Below, one piece after another: positions 32,797 to 42,221 of a stretch of DNA of 64,000 nt; within the stretch, counting starts at the first letter, position 1, and each line of letters begins with the position of its first letter. The notes below the pieces were generated by a model, which worked only from the letters and a program-made list of their open reading frames with translations, was not told the origin of the DNA and searched no databases. This DNA comes from an uncultured Bacteroidia bacterium (GTDB lineage: Bacteria > Bacteroidota > Bacteroidia > Bacteroidales > UBA932). Both the position numbers and the translations under genes were made by a program. The stretch lies in assembly GCA_902785825.1 (NCBI GenBank), contig CACZZZ010000017.1, forward strand, positions 84,875-148,874, in the 5' to 3' direction.

Positions 32797-34061
32797 TCTG
32801 TTTCTGCTTCTGGCGAGATACTCTCCTTAACATCTCCATCTATGCAAAGAAGCAGGGCGAGAATAAGAAATATGTCAGTAGCGACTTTCGTCCATATTAT
32901 TGCTTGGAGTGCGATGAGCATAAGCGAAAGAAGGTAAAAATCTTTGAACTTACTGTTCAGTGACAGAATGACATAGATAAAGAAGGATGCGAATAATGCA
33001 AGACCTATTAAACCGCAGTAGAGTGTGAAGTTACAGTACCCAATGTCAGTATTCCAAACGAACAATCCGTAACGGCCGGTTCCAATCATCCAATCGTGGA
33101 AATTGTCGGGCCAGACCCACATCACCTCCATAAGAATGTCGGTTGAATGAGTGCTGAATTCACCCGTTTCGACCCAGTTGAAAAAACCTTCGAAGCCAAA
33201 TCTAAGCCACTTTCTGGCATCTGGGCTCGAGTTATATAAACTTGTCGTTACGGCTATTGAGATAAGTACCAAACCTATTAGCAGCGCGAAAAACCAAAGT
33301 TGTCTTTTGTTCACGTATCCTCCCCTTTTGATGGCCGCATTCATGAATACGATGTATGCTATGGCCATCAATGCTCCTACGGTAGTTGTTCTCGCTATCA
33401 TTGACCCTACGACCGTAAGGATGATGAAAGCTACAAGATATTTGGCCAAGGATGCGACATTTCCGGTAACATGATCGTTGTGGACCATCTGATATCCTGT
33501 TAAAATAAGCACTGCGGCAAATCGGACTCCTGCCGGATCAAGTGCGCAACCAATTCCATACAGCCTATGATTCATTTTGTAGAAATTGGTTGCTTGTGAA
33601 AAGAACATTGCGACTAGTCTGTCAAAAGCCGGGAAATTGTCTATCAGAAGTGCGATTATGCACTGGGCGATACAGACAATTAGTAAATATTTGGTGACAT
33701 TTGAGAGGTCTGCTTTCTTTTCTATATTCTTCATGATGACATATACACCATAAGCACCACCCATCCACGTGGCGAATGATGTCCAATATGTCACATAAGT
33801 CATATCGTAGGTCCCATTTGAGATAACGGAATAGTAGCACCATAACGAGAATACCAAAGCCAGAATGGCTGCCACCACTGTTCTTTTGGAAAAGTTCACG
33901 GATTTCTCCCTAATGCATTTGTAAGCAAAGGCGGCGAAACCAAATGCTGCAACCAGCATTTTCGAATTGATGCTTGTTGGAATGAATGTGAATGATACCG
34001 GGAAGAAGTAAAAATCCACTATTATCGCCAGGAATATGACTTGCAGCAGCCTCTTCATCAC
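32793..34061 (-). CDS. wzy: Wzy-like O-antigen/capsule polymerase
   Basis: 422 residues with about eleven hydrophobic segments and no glycosyltransferase motif. A large periplasmic loop (LYNSSPDARKWLRFGFEGFF and following, to YCNFTLYCGLIG) lies in the C-terminal half, typical of Wzy or O-antigen ligase proteins. It is the only such polytopic protein of the locus apart from the Wzx flippase and the GT39-like protein, so it is the best polymerase candidate. It starts directly after the GT2 gene stop. Confidence 0.75.
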   Translation of the reverse strand: MMKRLLQVIFLAIIVDFYFFPVSFTFIPTSINSKMLVAAFGFAAFAYKCIREKSVNFSKRTVVAAILALVFSLWCYYSVISNGTYDMTYVTYWTSFATWMGGAYGVYVIMKNIEKKADLSNVTKYLLIVCIAQCIIALLIDNFPAFDRLVAMFFSQATNFYKMNHRLYGIGCALDPAGVRFAAVLILTGYQMVHNDHVTGNVASLAKYLVAFIILTVVGSMIARTTTVGALMAIAYIVFMNAAIKRGGYVNKRQLWFFALLIGLVLISIAVTTSLYNSSPDARKWLRFGFEGFFNWVETGEFSTHSTDILMEVMWVWPDNFHDWMIGTGRYGLFVWNTDIGYCNFTLYCGLIGLALFASFFIYVILSLNSKFKDFYLLSLMLIALQAIIWTKVATDIFLILALLLCIDGDVKESISPEAETE

Positions 34062-35036
34062 TTATCGGTAAATGATTCCGTACACAAATTTGTACACGCA
34101 AAGGTAATACAATTTCACGCAGCTCCAAAGCTTGCGAGTCGCCAAGCTTTGGAGAAGCCGGGTCCTGAAAGGAAGAGCTTTGTTTGCCATTGCCGCTCCG
34201 TTGGCCTCAGGGAACCAGGTGAACCAGGTCTCATAGTTCTTCTTGTCGGGACTTATCAGAAGTGGAAGCTTGAGGAAAAGCTTGAGATGGTTGACATATT
34301 CTTCCAACTCAACCGAATAAGCACTGGCCATTATGGCTCTTTCCGCTTCAGCGAGGTTCTCTGAGATCTCCAGTCTTCGCTCCTCACTGAACTGGCGGCT
34401 CAAGGATGTCTGGCTGATGGCGTTGTAGCGGTAAAGAGGCTCATGGATCTGGACCACCTTCCCGGCTTTCAAAAAGGCCTTGATCATCACCATCATATCC
34501 TCTCCCATATTAGCTCCCTCAATAAACCTGATGTCGTTATCAATCAATAGTTTCCGCTTCACAAGGAATAGCCAGAGATTCCATCTCATCGTGCCTCCCA
34601 TCAGGTTCTTCAAAGCTTGTAGGGGAGAATCATAGTCCGCTTGACGCATATACCTTCTGTTCTTTTCAAAACCCAGAGTCCAGTCCCAGCCGACAATGTC
34701 GGCATCCGCTTTTTCCGCCTTGGTGACCGCCACCTCAAGCTCTTCAGGCTCCATCCTATCATCCGCATCCAAAAAGGCAAGATACTCACCCTCGGCCGTG
34801 GAAAGCCCCTTGTTCCTTGCTGCGGCCACACCTCCGTTGATCTCCTGCCTGACTATCTTGCAAGGGATTCCGGATTCATTTTTGAACGCTTCTATGACAG
34901 CCGGAGTACCGTCTGTGCTGCAGTCATCCACGAACACCACCTCAAAGTCTCTGAATGACTGTGATTGCAGGCTCTCCAATGCGACAGCCAGACACTCCTC
35001 GGCATTGTAGACGGGTATGATTACGCTTACCTTCAT
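34062..35036 (-). CDS. Glycosyltransferase family 2
   Basis: 324 residues with an N-terminal GT-A domain: VSVIIPVYNAEECLAVALES, VVFVDDCSTDGTP and AFLDADDRMEPEEL carrying the DxD-type metal site. The C-terminal part is helical and basic. An inverting sugar transferase of the repeat unit; donor unknown. It overlaps the GT14 gene by 4 nt. Confidence 0.9.
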   Translation of the reverse strand: MKVSVIIPVYNAEECLAVALESLQSQSFRDFEVVFVDDCSTDGTPAVIEAFKNESGIPCKIVRQEINGGVAAARNKGLSTAEGEYLAFLDADDRMEPEELEVAVTKAEKADADIVGWDWTLGFEKNRRYMRQADYDSPLQALKNLMGGTMRWNLWLFLVKRKLLIDNDIRFIEGANMGEDMMVMIKAFLKAGKVVQIHEPLYRYNAISQTSLSRQFSEERRLEISENLAEAERAIMASAYSVELEEYVNHLKLFLKLPLLISPDKKNYETWFTWFPEANGAAMANKALPFRTRLLQSLATRKLWSCVKLYYLCVYKFVYGIIYR

Positions 35037-35905
35037 GGTTCAGAAAATTCCAGTATCCGGTTGATGAAGTCCATGTTCGAGCTATTGAATTTCCTGGCGA
35101 ATAGGGCGGGGGAGCCTTTCAGCAGGTCATAATCATCCACCGTCCAATCCTTGAGAATCAATTCCTTGGAGCCGGGATTCTCCCTCCAGCCGATAGCTCG
35201 CATACAGCCTTTACCGTCTTCGATGGTGTTATAAATGTTTCCTCTGAAAGGAGACATCCAGCATAATGTCTGGACTACCAACTCATCAGGGCTGAAAGTG
35301 TTTCTGAATGCTTTTCGCACCCACTCCTTATGATCGAGCAGATACTTTACCATTCCTTCCGTGACGCTCACCCATTGGGAGCCTTTTTTGAAATCCACCG
35401 TCCTGTTTCGTTCAATCCGGAAAGCCTCTTGCAGCCGTATGAATCCGGCACGAAGGGCTTTTTTCAGGATATTTTTACTTTTGAAATCCTCCGGGAACAG
35501 ATGCCAGCGGCACATCTTGCGGGCGAAGGTACTAGGCATCTCCGTCCAGGTGTACCCGATGAATTCCTTCCCATCGTTTTTGTCAAAGAAGTCGTGGATA
35601 TAATCTTGGTTTTTCAAAGGAAGGTCAACTCCGGAGATCAGGTGATAATATTGGTAGGGGCCTTTTGCAGATGCCGCCTCGAAAAGGGCATATTCCGCCT
35701 CCACCATGCTGAAGCCTCCCCAACGGACATCTTTCCTATCTTCAAGGATAATAAGACCAGCCTCTTTGACTTTGATTTCCGGCAGGACCGCCACCTTCTT
35801 GTCGAAATGAATGAATATATCATTCCGGCTGTCATCCAGGCGGGACACGAGTAGCCGGAGTATCTCGAACTCATTATGAGCGAGAATCAGGAAGGCGTGT
35901 TTCAT
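35033..35905 (-). CDS. GT14-type beta-1,6-N-acetylglucosaminyltransferase (branching)
   Basis: 290 residues of the core-2/I-branching family. Diagnostic blocks are HAFLILAHNEFEILRLLVS, DIFIHFDKK, VRWGGFSMVEAE, YYHLISGVDLPLK and, near the C terminus, FSPDELVVQTL. Members add beta-1,6-GlcNAc or xylose branches and are metal-independent. A second, distinct paralogue lies at 41415, suggesting two branch points. It overlaps GT8 and GT2 by 4 nt on each side. Confidence 0.9.
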   Translation of the reverse strand: MKHAFLILAHNEFEILRLLVSRLDDSRNDIFIHFDKKVAVLPEIKVKEAGLIILEDRKDVRWGGFSMVEAEYALFEAASAKGPYQYYHLISGVDLPLKNQDYIHDFFDKNDGKEFIGYTWTEMPSTFARKMCRWHLFPEDFKSKNILKKALRAGFIRLQEAFRIERNRTVDFKKGSQWVSVTEGMVKYLLDHKEWVRKAFRNTFSPDELVVQTLCWMSPFRGNIYNTIEDGKGCMRAIGWRENPGSKELILKDWTVDDYDLLKGSPALFARKFNSSNMDFINRILEFSEP

Positions 35906-36810
35906 CCCAGTTGTTGCTTAAGGTTACGGAAACCGTTGATAACCATACCTATCGGCCAAATCTTCATAACTATCCATAGAAGAGAGGCCTTTCTGGGAGG
36001 AATCCATTCATCCTTGATTTCAGAAGGGAGCCTGTCGTAGGTCCTCCACCATTCCTCGAAACGGACGGAGAAGATATTCCAAGGCTTTCCTCCCGTGTAG
36101 TGAATCGTGCCTTCCGCTTGGACTTTATTCCAGAGAGTCTCATTATACTGTCTGATGAAGTCGGGCTTGTACTTCCGGATGAAAAAAGTCCTGATTCCGT
36201 TATATACAGGGCTCAATGGCAGCACTCTTCCAAGGCATACCTGGTTGAGGGCGTCTTGGTCAGGGAACTCAAGGTATGGCACCCGGCATGCGTCAAGAAG
36301 GCGCTCTGACACCTTTTCCTGCCGCATCTGGCGCAAGTTCATGATAAGGAATCCCGAATTGAAATACTTGTTCGGATCGCATCCGAGGGCGCTGGCCCTT
36401 TCCGCTTGTTTCTCTATAGGAGCCTCGAACACTGCCGCTAAGTAATTGTTCCCGAGATCTATCTCCTGGAATAGTTTTCCTATATTCTGACGCACAATCA
36501 CATCGCAATCAATATAAACGATAGAGTCATATTCGGGTAGCAGTTCCGGAAGGATCAGTCTGAAAGAAGCCGCCTCGGTATAACGAGGGTCGGTGTAGAT
36601 CCCTTCCAGGCGTCCCTTTAAAGGAATATACTCGAACGAGAGCCGTCCTTCTCCAAGTCTCTCGAGCTTATTACGCATCCGTTCCGGAATCTCCTCCGAG
36701 ACAAGGCAGATGACCTTGAAACTGTCCTCAGAGGAGTCCAGCAGCGACCGTAGCATCGTCGCCGCCGGCACGAAGTAATTGGGTGTGAACGCTATGGCGA
36801 GAGGAATCAT
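35902..36810 (-). CDS. Glycosyltransferase family 8
   Basis: 302 residues, retaining GT-A enzyme that uses UDP-glucose or UDP-galactose in characterised members. IPLAIAFTPNYFVPAATMLRS is the nucleotide-binding start, the metal motif is VYIDCDVIV (DCD), then YFNSGFLIMNL and the C-terminal HYTGGKPWN. Length and motif spacing fit the family. It overlaps both neighbours by 4 nt. Confidence 0.92.
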   Translation of the reverse strand: MIPLAIAFTPNYFVPAATMLRSLLDSSEDSFKVICLVSEEIPERMRNKLERLGEGRLSFEYIPLKGRLEGIYTDPRYTEAASFRLILPELLPEYDSIVYIDCDVIVRQNIGKLFQEIDLGNNYLAAVFEAPIEKQAERASALGCDPNKYFNSGFLIMNLRQMRQEKVSERLLDACRVPYLEFPDQDALNQVCLGRVLPLSPVYNGIRTFFIRKYKPDFIRQYNETLWNKVQAEGTIHYTGGKPWNIFSVRFEEWWRTYDRLPSEIKDEWIPPRKASLLWIVMKIWPIGMVINGFRNLKQQLG

Positions 36811-37907
36811 TGTGTTCTGAAATCAGTTCTTCCTCCGCAGGCAAATGACATCGTGCGTGGCATTATTCTATTAAAAAGGTAATAAAGACCTAGACATACA
36901 AACAGGACAACTACAGGCACGAATAAGTAACTTATACAAGTACTGAAAAGAGAATCGCCGAAGATCCTAAGAAACAACCCTTTTGTCCAGCCAAGGATAT
37001 AGATTTCGTGGATAGCATATATAAAAAAAACACTAGCTGAGAGTTTGCAAAGCCGTTCGCAAATCTTTTCGTTGTTGATGAGATTATCGCAAATATTGAT
37101 GGACATGATGATTCCAAATGGAATAAACAAATCTAAAAGAAAGGTGTGCAATGGACGACCTACTTGTGAAGTCGCAATTGGGAGAAGAATTACTGATATA
37201 ACGGCAGCCGGGATTTTGTACTTGCGGCAAATCGTCAAGAGATCAAATCTGTTAATACCCAGCCATGCACCAACGCTGAAATAGATTATAGCTTGCTTGG
37301 AAGGAATCGTCAGGGTCAAGGGAGAAAGGTAGAAAAGAATGAGTATGAATAGGGACGCCCATCGGAATGTCTTGACTATTGGGTATATAAGTGGGGCTAT
37401 CAGAGTCATGAGAATCAGGTCTCTCAAGAACCATAATGGATAATCTGCCGGTCCGGTTAGGAACCAATACAACGGCCCTTTTCCCACAAGAGAGAGTTCC
37501 TCAACGCTAGATTTGAGCGAAAGAGCATCGAAAATAACGTTCTTTAAAAATACAGCCACAACCATAATAAGGTTCCAAAACAGGAAAGGTACTAGGAGGC
37601 TCCAAAAACGCTTTTTCCATTTGGTTATTACCCATTTAATACTGAATTCACCATCTTTTAAGTATCTATAGAATAGAAATCCACTGAAAAAAAAGAAGCA
37701 ACGGGTTGCGATGGCAAACATGTGGCCAGAAATAAATCCGGCTATGATATGGTAAATGTTCCAACCGTCGAAAGACAATTCCAATCTGGGTTCAAAGAAA
37801 GCGCCCGGGGAATGAATATACAGCACCATCACGATTAGCGGGAATCGCATCGCTTTGATAAGGGTGGACTGACGTAAGTCAATAGATTGATCTTGAGGAA
37901 GAATCAT
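36807..37907 (-). CDS. Membrane acyltransferase (family 3)
   Basis: 366 residues with about ten transmembrane helices. The first helix block carries the family R/H motif (STLIKAMRFPLIVMVLYIHSPG, core FPLIVMVLYIHSPG), then CFFFFSGFLFYRYL and YPLWFLRDLILMT. The C terminus ends in FNRIMPRTMSFACGGR, almost the same ending as the other paralogues (IIPRITSVLVGG, LTPRMLRLLTGG). Probably O-acetylates a sugar of the repeat unit. Full length, useful as a comparison for the shortened copy at 30815. Confidence 0.88.
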   Translation of the reverse strand: MILPQDQSIDLRQSTLIKAMRFPLIVMVLYIHSPGAFFEPRLELSFDGWNIYHIIAGFISGHMFAIATRCFFFFSGFLFYRYLKDGEFSIKWVITKWKKRFWSLLVPFLFWNLIMVVAVFLKNVIFDALSLKSSVEELSLVGKGPLYWFLTGPADYPLWFLRDLILMTLIAPLIYPIVKTFRWASLFILILFYLSPLTLTIPSKQAIIYFSVGAWLGINRFDLLTICRKYKIPAAVISVILLPIATSQVGRPLHTFLLDLFIPFGIIMSINICDNLINNEKICERLCKLSASVFFIYAIHEIYILGWTKGLFLRIFGDSLFSTCISYLFVPVVVLFVCLGLYYLFNRIMPRTMSFACGGRTDFRTQ

Positions 37908-38827
37908 TTTACCAACTTGTATTTAATCCATCTAAGAACCATCATGCCTTTATCAGATAGTGTTGCTAATCGACATAACTTAAGATATTTAAGTTTGCTG
38001 ATTGGCAGGTACTTTATAACCAGGTTGAAATAGTCATAGACGCACTTCTTGTGAAGATAGTCTTCGTTTACTATGGAGTAGAATTCCTTGTCGGCCGTAT
38101 TGTCCGGCTCCTCATAATGGATTGAACGAAGAAAATCGGAAAGCTGCGAAATCGCTTCGAGTTTCTCTTTGAATCGTGAACGATCGGCTGATAGGTGCTG
38201 TTCTGACTGCCTGAAACAGAACAACATCTGTTGAGTGTTAGCCACACCGTTTTTCGATAATGAAATTGGGGTTGCGATGTCGCTCCCGAAGGCACAGGGG
38301 AAATCCATGAATCCTCCCATAGCCATAAGTGCGGAGCGTTTGAATGCGAAATTACCTACGCAGGTGAACGACCTTCCTGTAAGCCACCAGTTGAGGTATT
38401 CGTATTTGCTTGTATATTCGGGTAGAATGCTGTCATCCCAAAGATGAAAGCCGTCTTCGTCTATCTGCTCGACAGAAGAATGGATCAAGTCGACTTCGGG
38501 ATACTTTTCCGCCAGTTTGAGCACTTCTTCACAGAACTCTGGCTTGTACTTGTCGTCATCTGCGGCAAGGACAACATAGTCGCCGGTGGCGAAAGATATG
38601 CTGTGGTTCCATTGGCGAACAAGGTCTTTGCCTCCAATGTTTTTCTCGTTCCGATAGTATCGTATCCTTTGGTCCTTGAAAGATGCTACGATTTCACCGA
38701 CAGGCTCCGTAGAGCAGTCATCAACGACAACCAGTTCCCAATCCTGGCTAGTTTGCGCCAGGATGCTCTCGATAGCTTCTGCAAGATGCAGGCTTTTCCA
38801 AGCCGGTAATATGAAAGACACTATCAT
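37904..38827 (-). CDS. Glycosyltransferase family 2
   Basis: 307 residues with a GT-A core: VSFILPAWKSLHLAEAIESI, ELVVVDDCSTEPVG and VVLAADDDKYKPEF with the metal-binding acids. NFAFKRSALMAMGGF is the acceptor-site block. The C-terminal region is lysine-rich and helical. Overlaps the acyltransferase start by 4 nt. Confidence 0.9.
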   Translation of the reverse strand: MIVSFILPAWKSLHLAEAIESILAQTSQDWELVVVDDCSTEPVGEIVASFKDQRIRYYRNEKNIGGKDLVRQWNHSISFATGDYVVLAADDDKYKPEFCEEVLKLAEKYPEVDLIHSSVEQIDEDGFHLWDDSILPEYTSKYEYLNWWLTGRSFTCVGNFAFKRSALMAMGGFMDFPCAFGSDIATPISLSKNGVANTQQMLFCFRQSEQHLSADRSRFKEKLEAISQLSDFLRSIHYEEPDNTADKEFYSIVNEDYLHKKCVYDYFNLVIKYLPISKLKYLKLCRLATLSDKGMMVLRWIKYKLVK

Positions 38828-38828
38828 C

Positions 38829-40094
38829 TCAGATTAGCCTAATTGAATTGCCGAGCTTGAGGTTTTCCAACAACTGGGCAATGACAATCAAGATGCAGGG
38901 CATCGCCGGAAGGATCAGCCTGCTATATTCATGTTGTGCCCCTATGATTGAAACTCCTATGACACAAAGACTTGTAGTGGCAAGAAAAATATTTGCGACA
39001 GGGAAACGACGGCTGAATAGTTGTATGACAATAATGATTGAATATACCGTCAGAAGCAGAATCACTATCCCTATGTTGATGGGGAACAAAGGATGTATTC
39101 TGAACAGGTCAGATGCGTAACTTCTGGTGGCCGGGGTCAAGGAGGCAAGATAAAACCTCTTGACCAAAGCCTTGAACCATAAAGCCGGATTCAGCCGGAT
39201 GGAATTGTTAACGGCCTTCTTCATCTCCGCTACGGAAAACTCGTCCATGAGATTTCCGATGGCGCCGTAAAAGACAGGCCCTTCTTGCAATTCCAGCCCA
39301 TACTTTTCATAATTGTCACGAAGCACTTCGGAGAGGTGAGCGTCTTCTATGGCCTCGGGAAGGAGATAGCCGTACATTCTGGCAATGGTCAGGTCGTTTG
39401 CGGCACTGACTGTAGAGGGAGTGAATATGCCAGTTTTCTCTTTCACTTTTGCGCAGTAAACTAGAAGGCAGACTGAGCAGACTGCAATCCCTGCCAAGCC
39501 GAGAATACCAGCCATTCGTTTTTCCTTTATGAACAATACCAGGAAGAAGGAAAGAGCAGCAGGAATCAGCATACTTACGCTTGCTGGCCTGAGGGCTAGA
39601 AGGAGTACAAGCATAAGGGTTGCGATATAGGTGTGTCTTATGCTGCCCTCCATGATGACCTTAAAACCCGCAAATATGAAAACAACGCTCAGGGACATTC
39701 CTAAAGAATCAGTGAGGAGAAGGTTCCCCCATGAGTTGAAAGTCGGGTAGATCGCATAGATGGCAGTAACAATTAGAGCCGCCCTGTCTTTCAGCAGCAT
39801 CTTTGCCATTTTATGGAAGTACTTTACGCTCAATATAAAAATGGCATATTGAATCAGTATGGCCGCCCAGCCCCAGGCTTTTCCCGTCATGCCCTTTACG
39901 GCTCCGAGGAACATGGGATACAAAGGCGTCCGGAAGGTGTCCATCTTTCCTTGGGACCAGTTTTCCCATGCGCTGAGGTAAGAAGGGGTGTCGTTGTATT
40001 CGATTGGGCCGAAGCACAGGATGCACAGCAACGACACGGCTATAGATACAAAATAGACGAGTTTTATCGGTGAATATTTCTTGAAGATATTCAT
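38829..40094 (-). CDS. Polytopic membrane glycosyltransferase-like protein (GT39/ArnT-like)
   Basis: 421 residues, ten or more transmembrane segments. The first periplasmic loop contains EYNDTPSYLSAWENWSQG and FRTPLYPMFLG. An acidic residue followed by TP.Y and then R-T-P-x-Y-P is the usual loop of PMT/ArnT-type lipid-linked sugar transferases. Such enzymes use undecaprenyl-phosphate sugars on the periplasmic side. It may alternatively be a second polymerase. The stop lies 1 nt before the GT2 start. Confidence 0.6.
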   Translation of the reverse strand: MNIFKKYSPIKLVYFVSIAVSLLCILCFGPIEYNDTPSYLSAWENWSQGKMDTFRTPLYPMFLGAVKGMTGKAWGWAAILIQYAIFILSVKYFHKMAKMLLKDRAALIVTAIYAIYPTFNSWGNLLLTDSLGMSLSVVFIFAGFKVIMEGSIRHTYIATLMLVLLLALRPASVSMLIPAALSFFLVLFIKEKRMAGILGLAGIAVCSVCLLVYCAKVKEKTGIFTPSTVSAANDLTIARMYGYLLPEAIEDAHLSEVLRDNYEKYGLELQEGPVFYGAIGNLMDEFSVAEMKKAVNNSIRLNPALWFKALVKRFYLASLTPATRSYASDLFRIHPLFPINIGIVILLLTVYSIIIVIQLFSRRFPVANIFLATTSLCVIGVSIIGAQHEYSRLILPAMPCILIVIAQLLENLKLGNSIRLI

Positions 40095-40591
40095 GCGTTT
40101 GAACCGGATTTGTCAATAATCTTTCCCGGAACACCAACTACGGTCACCCCGGGTTCCAGAACGTCCTTGACAACAACTGAACCTGCGCCAATCCGGACAT
40201 TGTTTGCTATGCGAACACCTCCGAGAATCTGTGCTCCCTGACCGATGTCCACGTTGTCACCGATGACAGGGGAGTAATCAGGATAACCTCCGTCGCTACC
40301 AATGCAACAATTACCATGGATCTTGCAGTTCCTGCCTATACGGGCTTTGGGATTGACTATTACCGAACCGTAATGCTCAAGCTGCAGCCCTTCTGCGAAA
40401 CATCCTGCGCTGATTATAAAGCCCAACCTGGATCCTAGCCGGTTCTTGTGAGCCTTGTAACAGAGTGCAAGCGGCTTGCAGGGCTTTTCAAAAGAGTATT
40501 TCTCCTCCTTCCGCAGGAATCTCAAGTATTTGCGTATATAATACTTTTCTGGCCGGATCAGCCATTCAAGGAATCGTTCTTTGAGGGTCAT
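40091..40591 (-). CDS. Hexapeptide-repeat acetyltransferase (serine-acetyltransferase-like)
   Basis: 166 residues. The C-terminal two thirds form a left-handed beta helix: ARIGRNCKIHGNCCIGSDG, VIGDNVDIGQGAQILGGVR cut as VIGDNVDIGQGAQI, and NVRIGAGSVVVKDV, ending GVPGKII. It resembles CysE, but its short N terminus and place in a polysaccharide locus point to sugar O-acetylation. It overlaps both neighbours by 4 nt. Confidence 0.85.
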   Translation of the reverse strand: MTLKERFLEWLIRPEKYYIRKYLRFLRKEEKYSFEKPCKPLALCYKAHKNRLGSRLGFIISAGCFAEGLQLEHYGSVIVNPKARIGRNCKIHGNCCIGSDGGYPDYSPVIGDNVDIGQGAQILGGVRIANNVRIGAGSVVVKDVLEPGVTVVGVPGKIIDKSGSNA

Positions 40592-41418
40592 TTATATGTG
40601 AGTTTATGGATAGGAATTGTCCGTAGTATTTCCTCCCTGCTCATCAGTTTGAATGATGGGTCGTTAATCGATTGCTGGAGATAATGGGGAAGGGTGTCGC
40701 TTACGATGGGGCAGACATCCTTTGGAGCATAGACGTCGAAAAGGATCTGGAAGAAGAAATAGTCAGGGACGGAATCATGTTCTTTCCACCAGGAAAGCAT
40801 CAGGTCGCAGAGATCGGATATAGTCCGGTTCCCGCATCTGGCCACGATTAGACTGTTCAGCATATTAACCCTGAATCCTTTGGCCCAACCGAAATAGTAA
40901 GCATACGTGTTCCGCCAGTAACGTCGGTCCGGTTCCGATGGATCCCTCCTGAATACAAAGAAGTCCTGTTTTGTATAATCTTCAGGTATGGGCCCAGACA
41001 GGAAAATAGTCGCATCCATCCAAATCCCGCCGTACGTGGCGAGAAGCATCAATCTAAGGATATCCGCAAAATGAGCCTTCGAATACAATGCTCGTTTCTT
41101 TTGAATGAAATCCGGAATATCCAGGTATTCAGCTAGATTCCCGTCGGAAAGCCTGACTATAGTGTAGCCTTCAGCATATCTTTCCACGGAACCCAGGCAC
41201 TTACGGATGACATCCGGCACATCCTCGAAGCCCTGCGCCCAATACTGCCAGATAATCTTGTCCGAGTTGAATGAGACTTTAGGTTCTAAAATGTAACGGA
41301 CATGATCGGCCTTCCAGGAGGCAACCAGCGCCTCACAGATTCCTGCGACCCGCTTGTGAGATGCGAGGATCTTCTTCTCCCGTAGTTTACGCCAGAGGTA
41401 TGTCCGTGAGAGGTTCAT
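40588..41418 (-). CDS. Capsular polysaccharide synthesis protein (Caps_synth, GT32-like)
   Basis: 276 residues, PF05704-type. KIIWQYWAQGFEDVPDVIRK opens the domain, followed by SKAHFADILRLMLLATYGGI and WMDATIF, the metal-binding DxD region of GT32-like enzymes. The ATG at 41418 overlaps the GT14 stop by 4 nt (ATGA); an earlier ATG (41460) would overlap it by 46 nt and is less likely. Confidence 0.85.
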   Translation of the reverse strand: MNLSRTYLWRKLREKKILASHKRVAGICEALVASWKADHVRYILEPKVSFNSDKIIWQYWAQGFEDVPDVIRKCLGSVERYAEGYTIVRLSDGNLAEYLDIPDFIQKKRALYSKAHFADILRLMLLATYGGIWMDATIFLSGPIPEDYTKQDFFVFRRDPSEPDRRYWRNTYAYYFGWAKGFRVNMLNSLIVARCGNRTISDLCDLMLSWWKEHDSVPDYFFFQILFDVYAPKDVCPIVSDTLPHYLQQSINDPSFKLMSREEILRTIPIHKLTYK

Positions 41419-42221
41419 TGTTCTGTGAATTTTCGGGCAAATAGATATCCTGACTCGCACAAAGCATCGTATTCATTGAGGTGATACGTGCTGGCATTGG
41501 ATCGAGAGATATTGTGAAGCAGATATTTCTCACTATTAACGACTCTATTCTTAAGGGGAGATGCCATCAATTCTGATGGGATGAAGTATTCGTCTCCACA
41601 AAAGGAATAGCGGTATGTCTTATGTATTTCCTTTTCCTTGGATAGAATATAATCCACAGCCTCTTGAGTAAGGCTAAGCCAATTGCTAGCCTTATAAAAC
41701 GACCTATTCTTGTTTGTTTCAATCCCTAGAATCCTCTGAACCGCTATCGATGATTTCCAAAGTACTTGAGATAATCTCCCTTTAAACCCATACGAAGCGT
41801 AATTGTGCAAGAATAGATTGTAGCGATGTGCTTTTAGTGTCTCCTGATAAGGTTGATCCTTGCAAAGGCATGACATAATGCTATTTCCTTTATTGATACC
41901 AAAGAAAGCATCTATTTCAGCGATTGGTATTAAAGGGAGGGTTGTGCCCGAGATGATATGATAATAGTCGTGATTTCCATTTTTCGCGGCCTCCTTTAGT
42001 AGCTCGATCTCACACATTATCTGTGTCATAGAGCCCCAACGAACATCAATCCTGTCTTTCAAAAACAATAGCTTTCCAGCACCGACCTTAAGTTCGGGCA
42101 ATCGCTTGACTTTCTTGTCGATATGGACGTAAAAGTCACACTCCGGAGCATCAAGGGCTGATATCAGCCTTTGCAGGATGCCAAACTCGTTATGCGCTAT
42201 TATCAGCCAGGCGTGTCGCAT
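41415..42221 (-). CDS. GT14-type beta-1,6-N-acetylglucosaminyltransferase, second copy
   Basis: 268 residues with the same blocks as the paralogue at 35033: AWLIIAHNEFGILQRLIS, DFYVHIDKK, DVRWGSMTQIMCE, YYHIISGTTLPL and FCGDEYFIPSEL. The two sequences diverge elsewhere, so they probably act on different acceptors. It abuts the acyltransferase stop with no gap. Confidence 0.9.
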   Translation of the reverse strand: MRHAWLIIAHNEFGILQRLISALDAPECDFYVHIDKKVKRLPELKVGAGKLLFLKDRIDVRWGSMTQIMCEIELLKEAAKNGNHDYYHIISGTTLPLIPIAEIDAFFGINKGNSIMSCLCKDQPYQETLKAHRYNLFLHNYASYGFKGRLSQVLWKSSIAVQRILGIETNKNRSFYKASNWLSLTQEAVDYILSKEKEIHKTYRYSFCGDEYFIPSELMASPLKNRVVNSEKYLLHNISRSNASTYHLNEYDALCESGYLFARKFTEQ

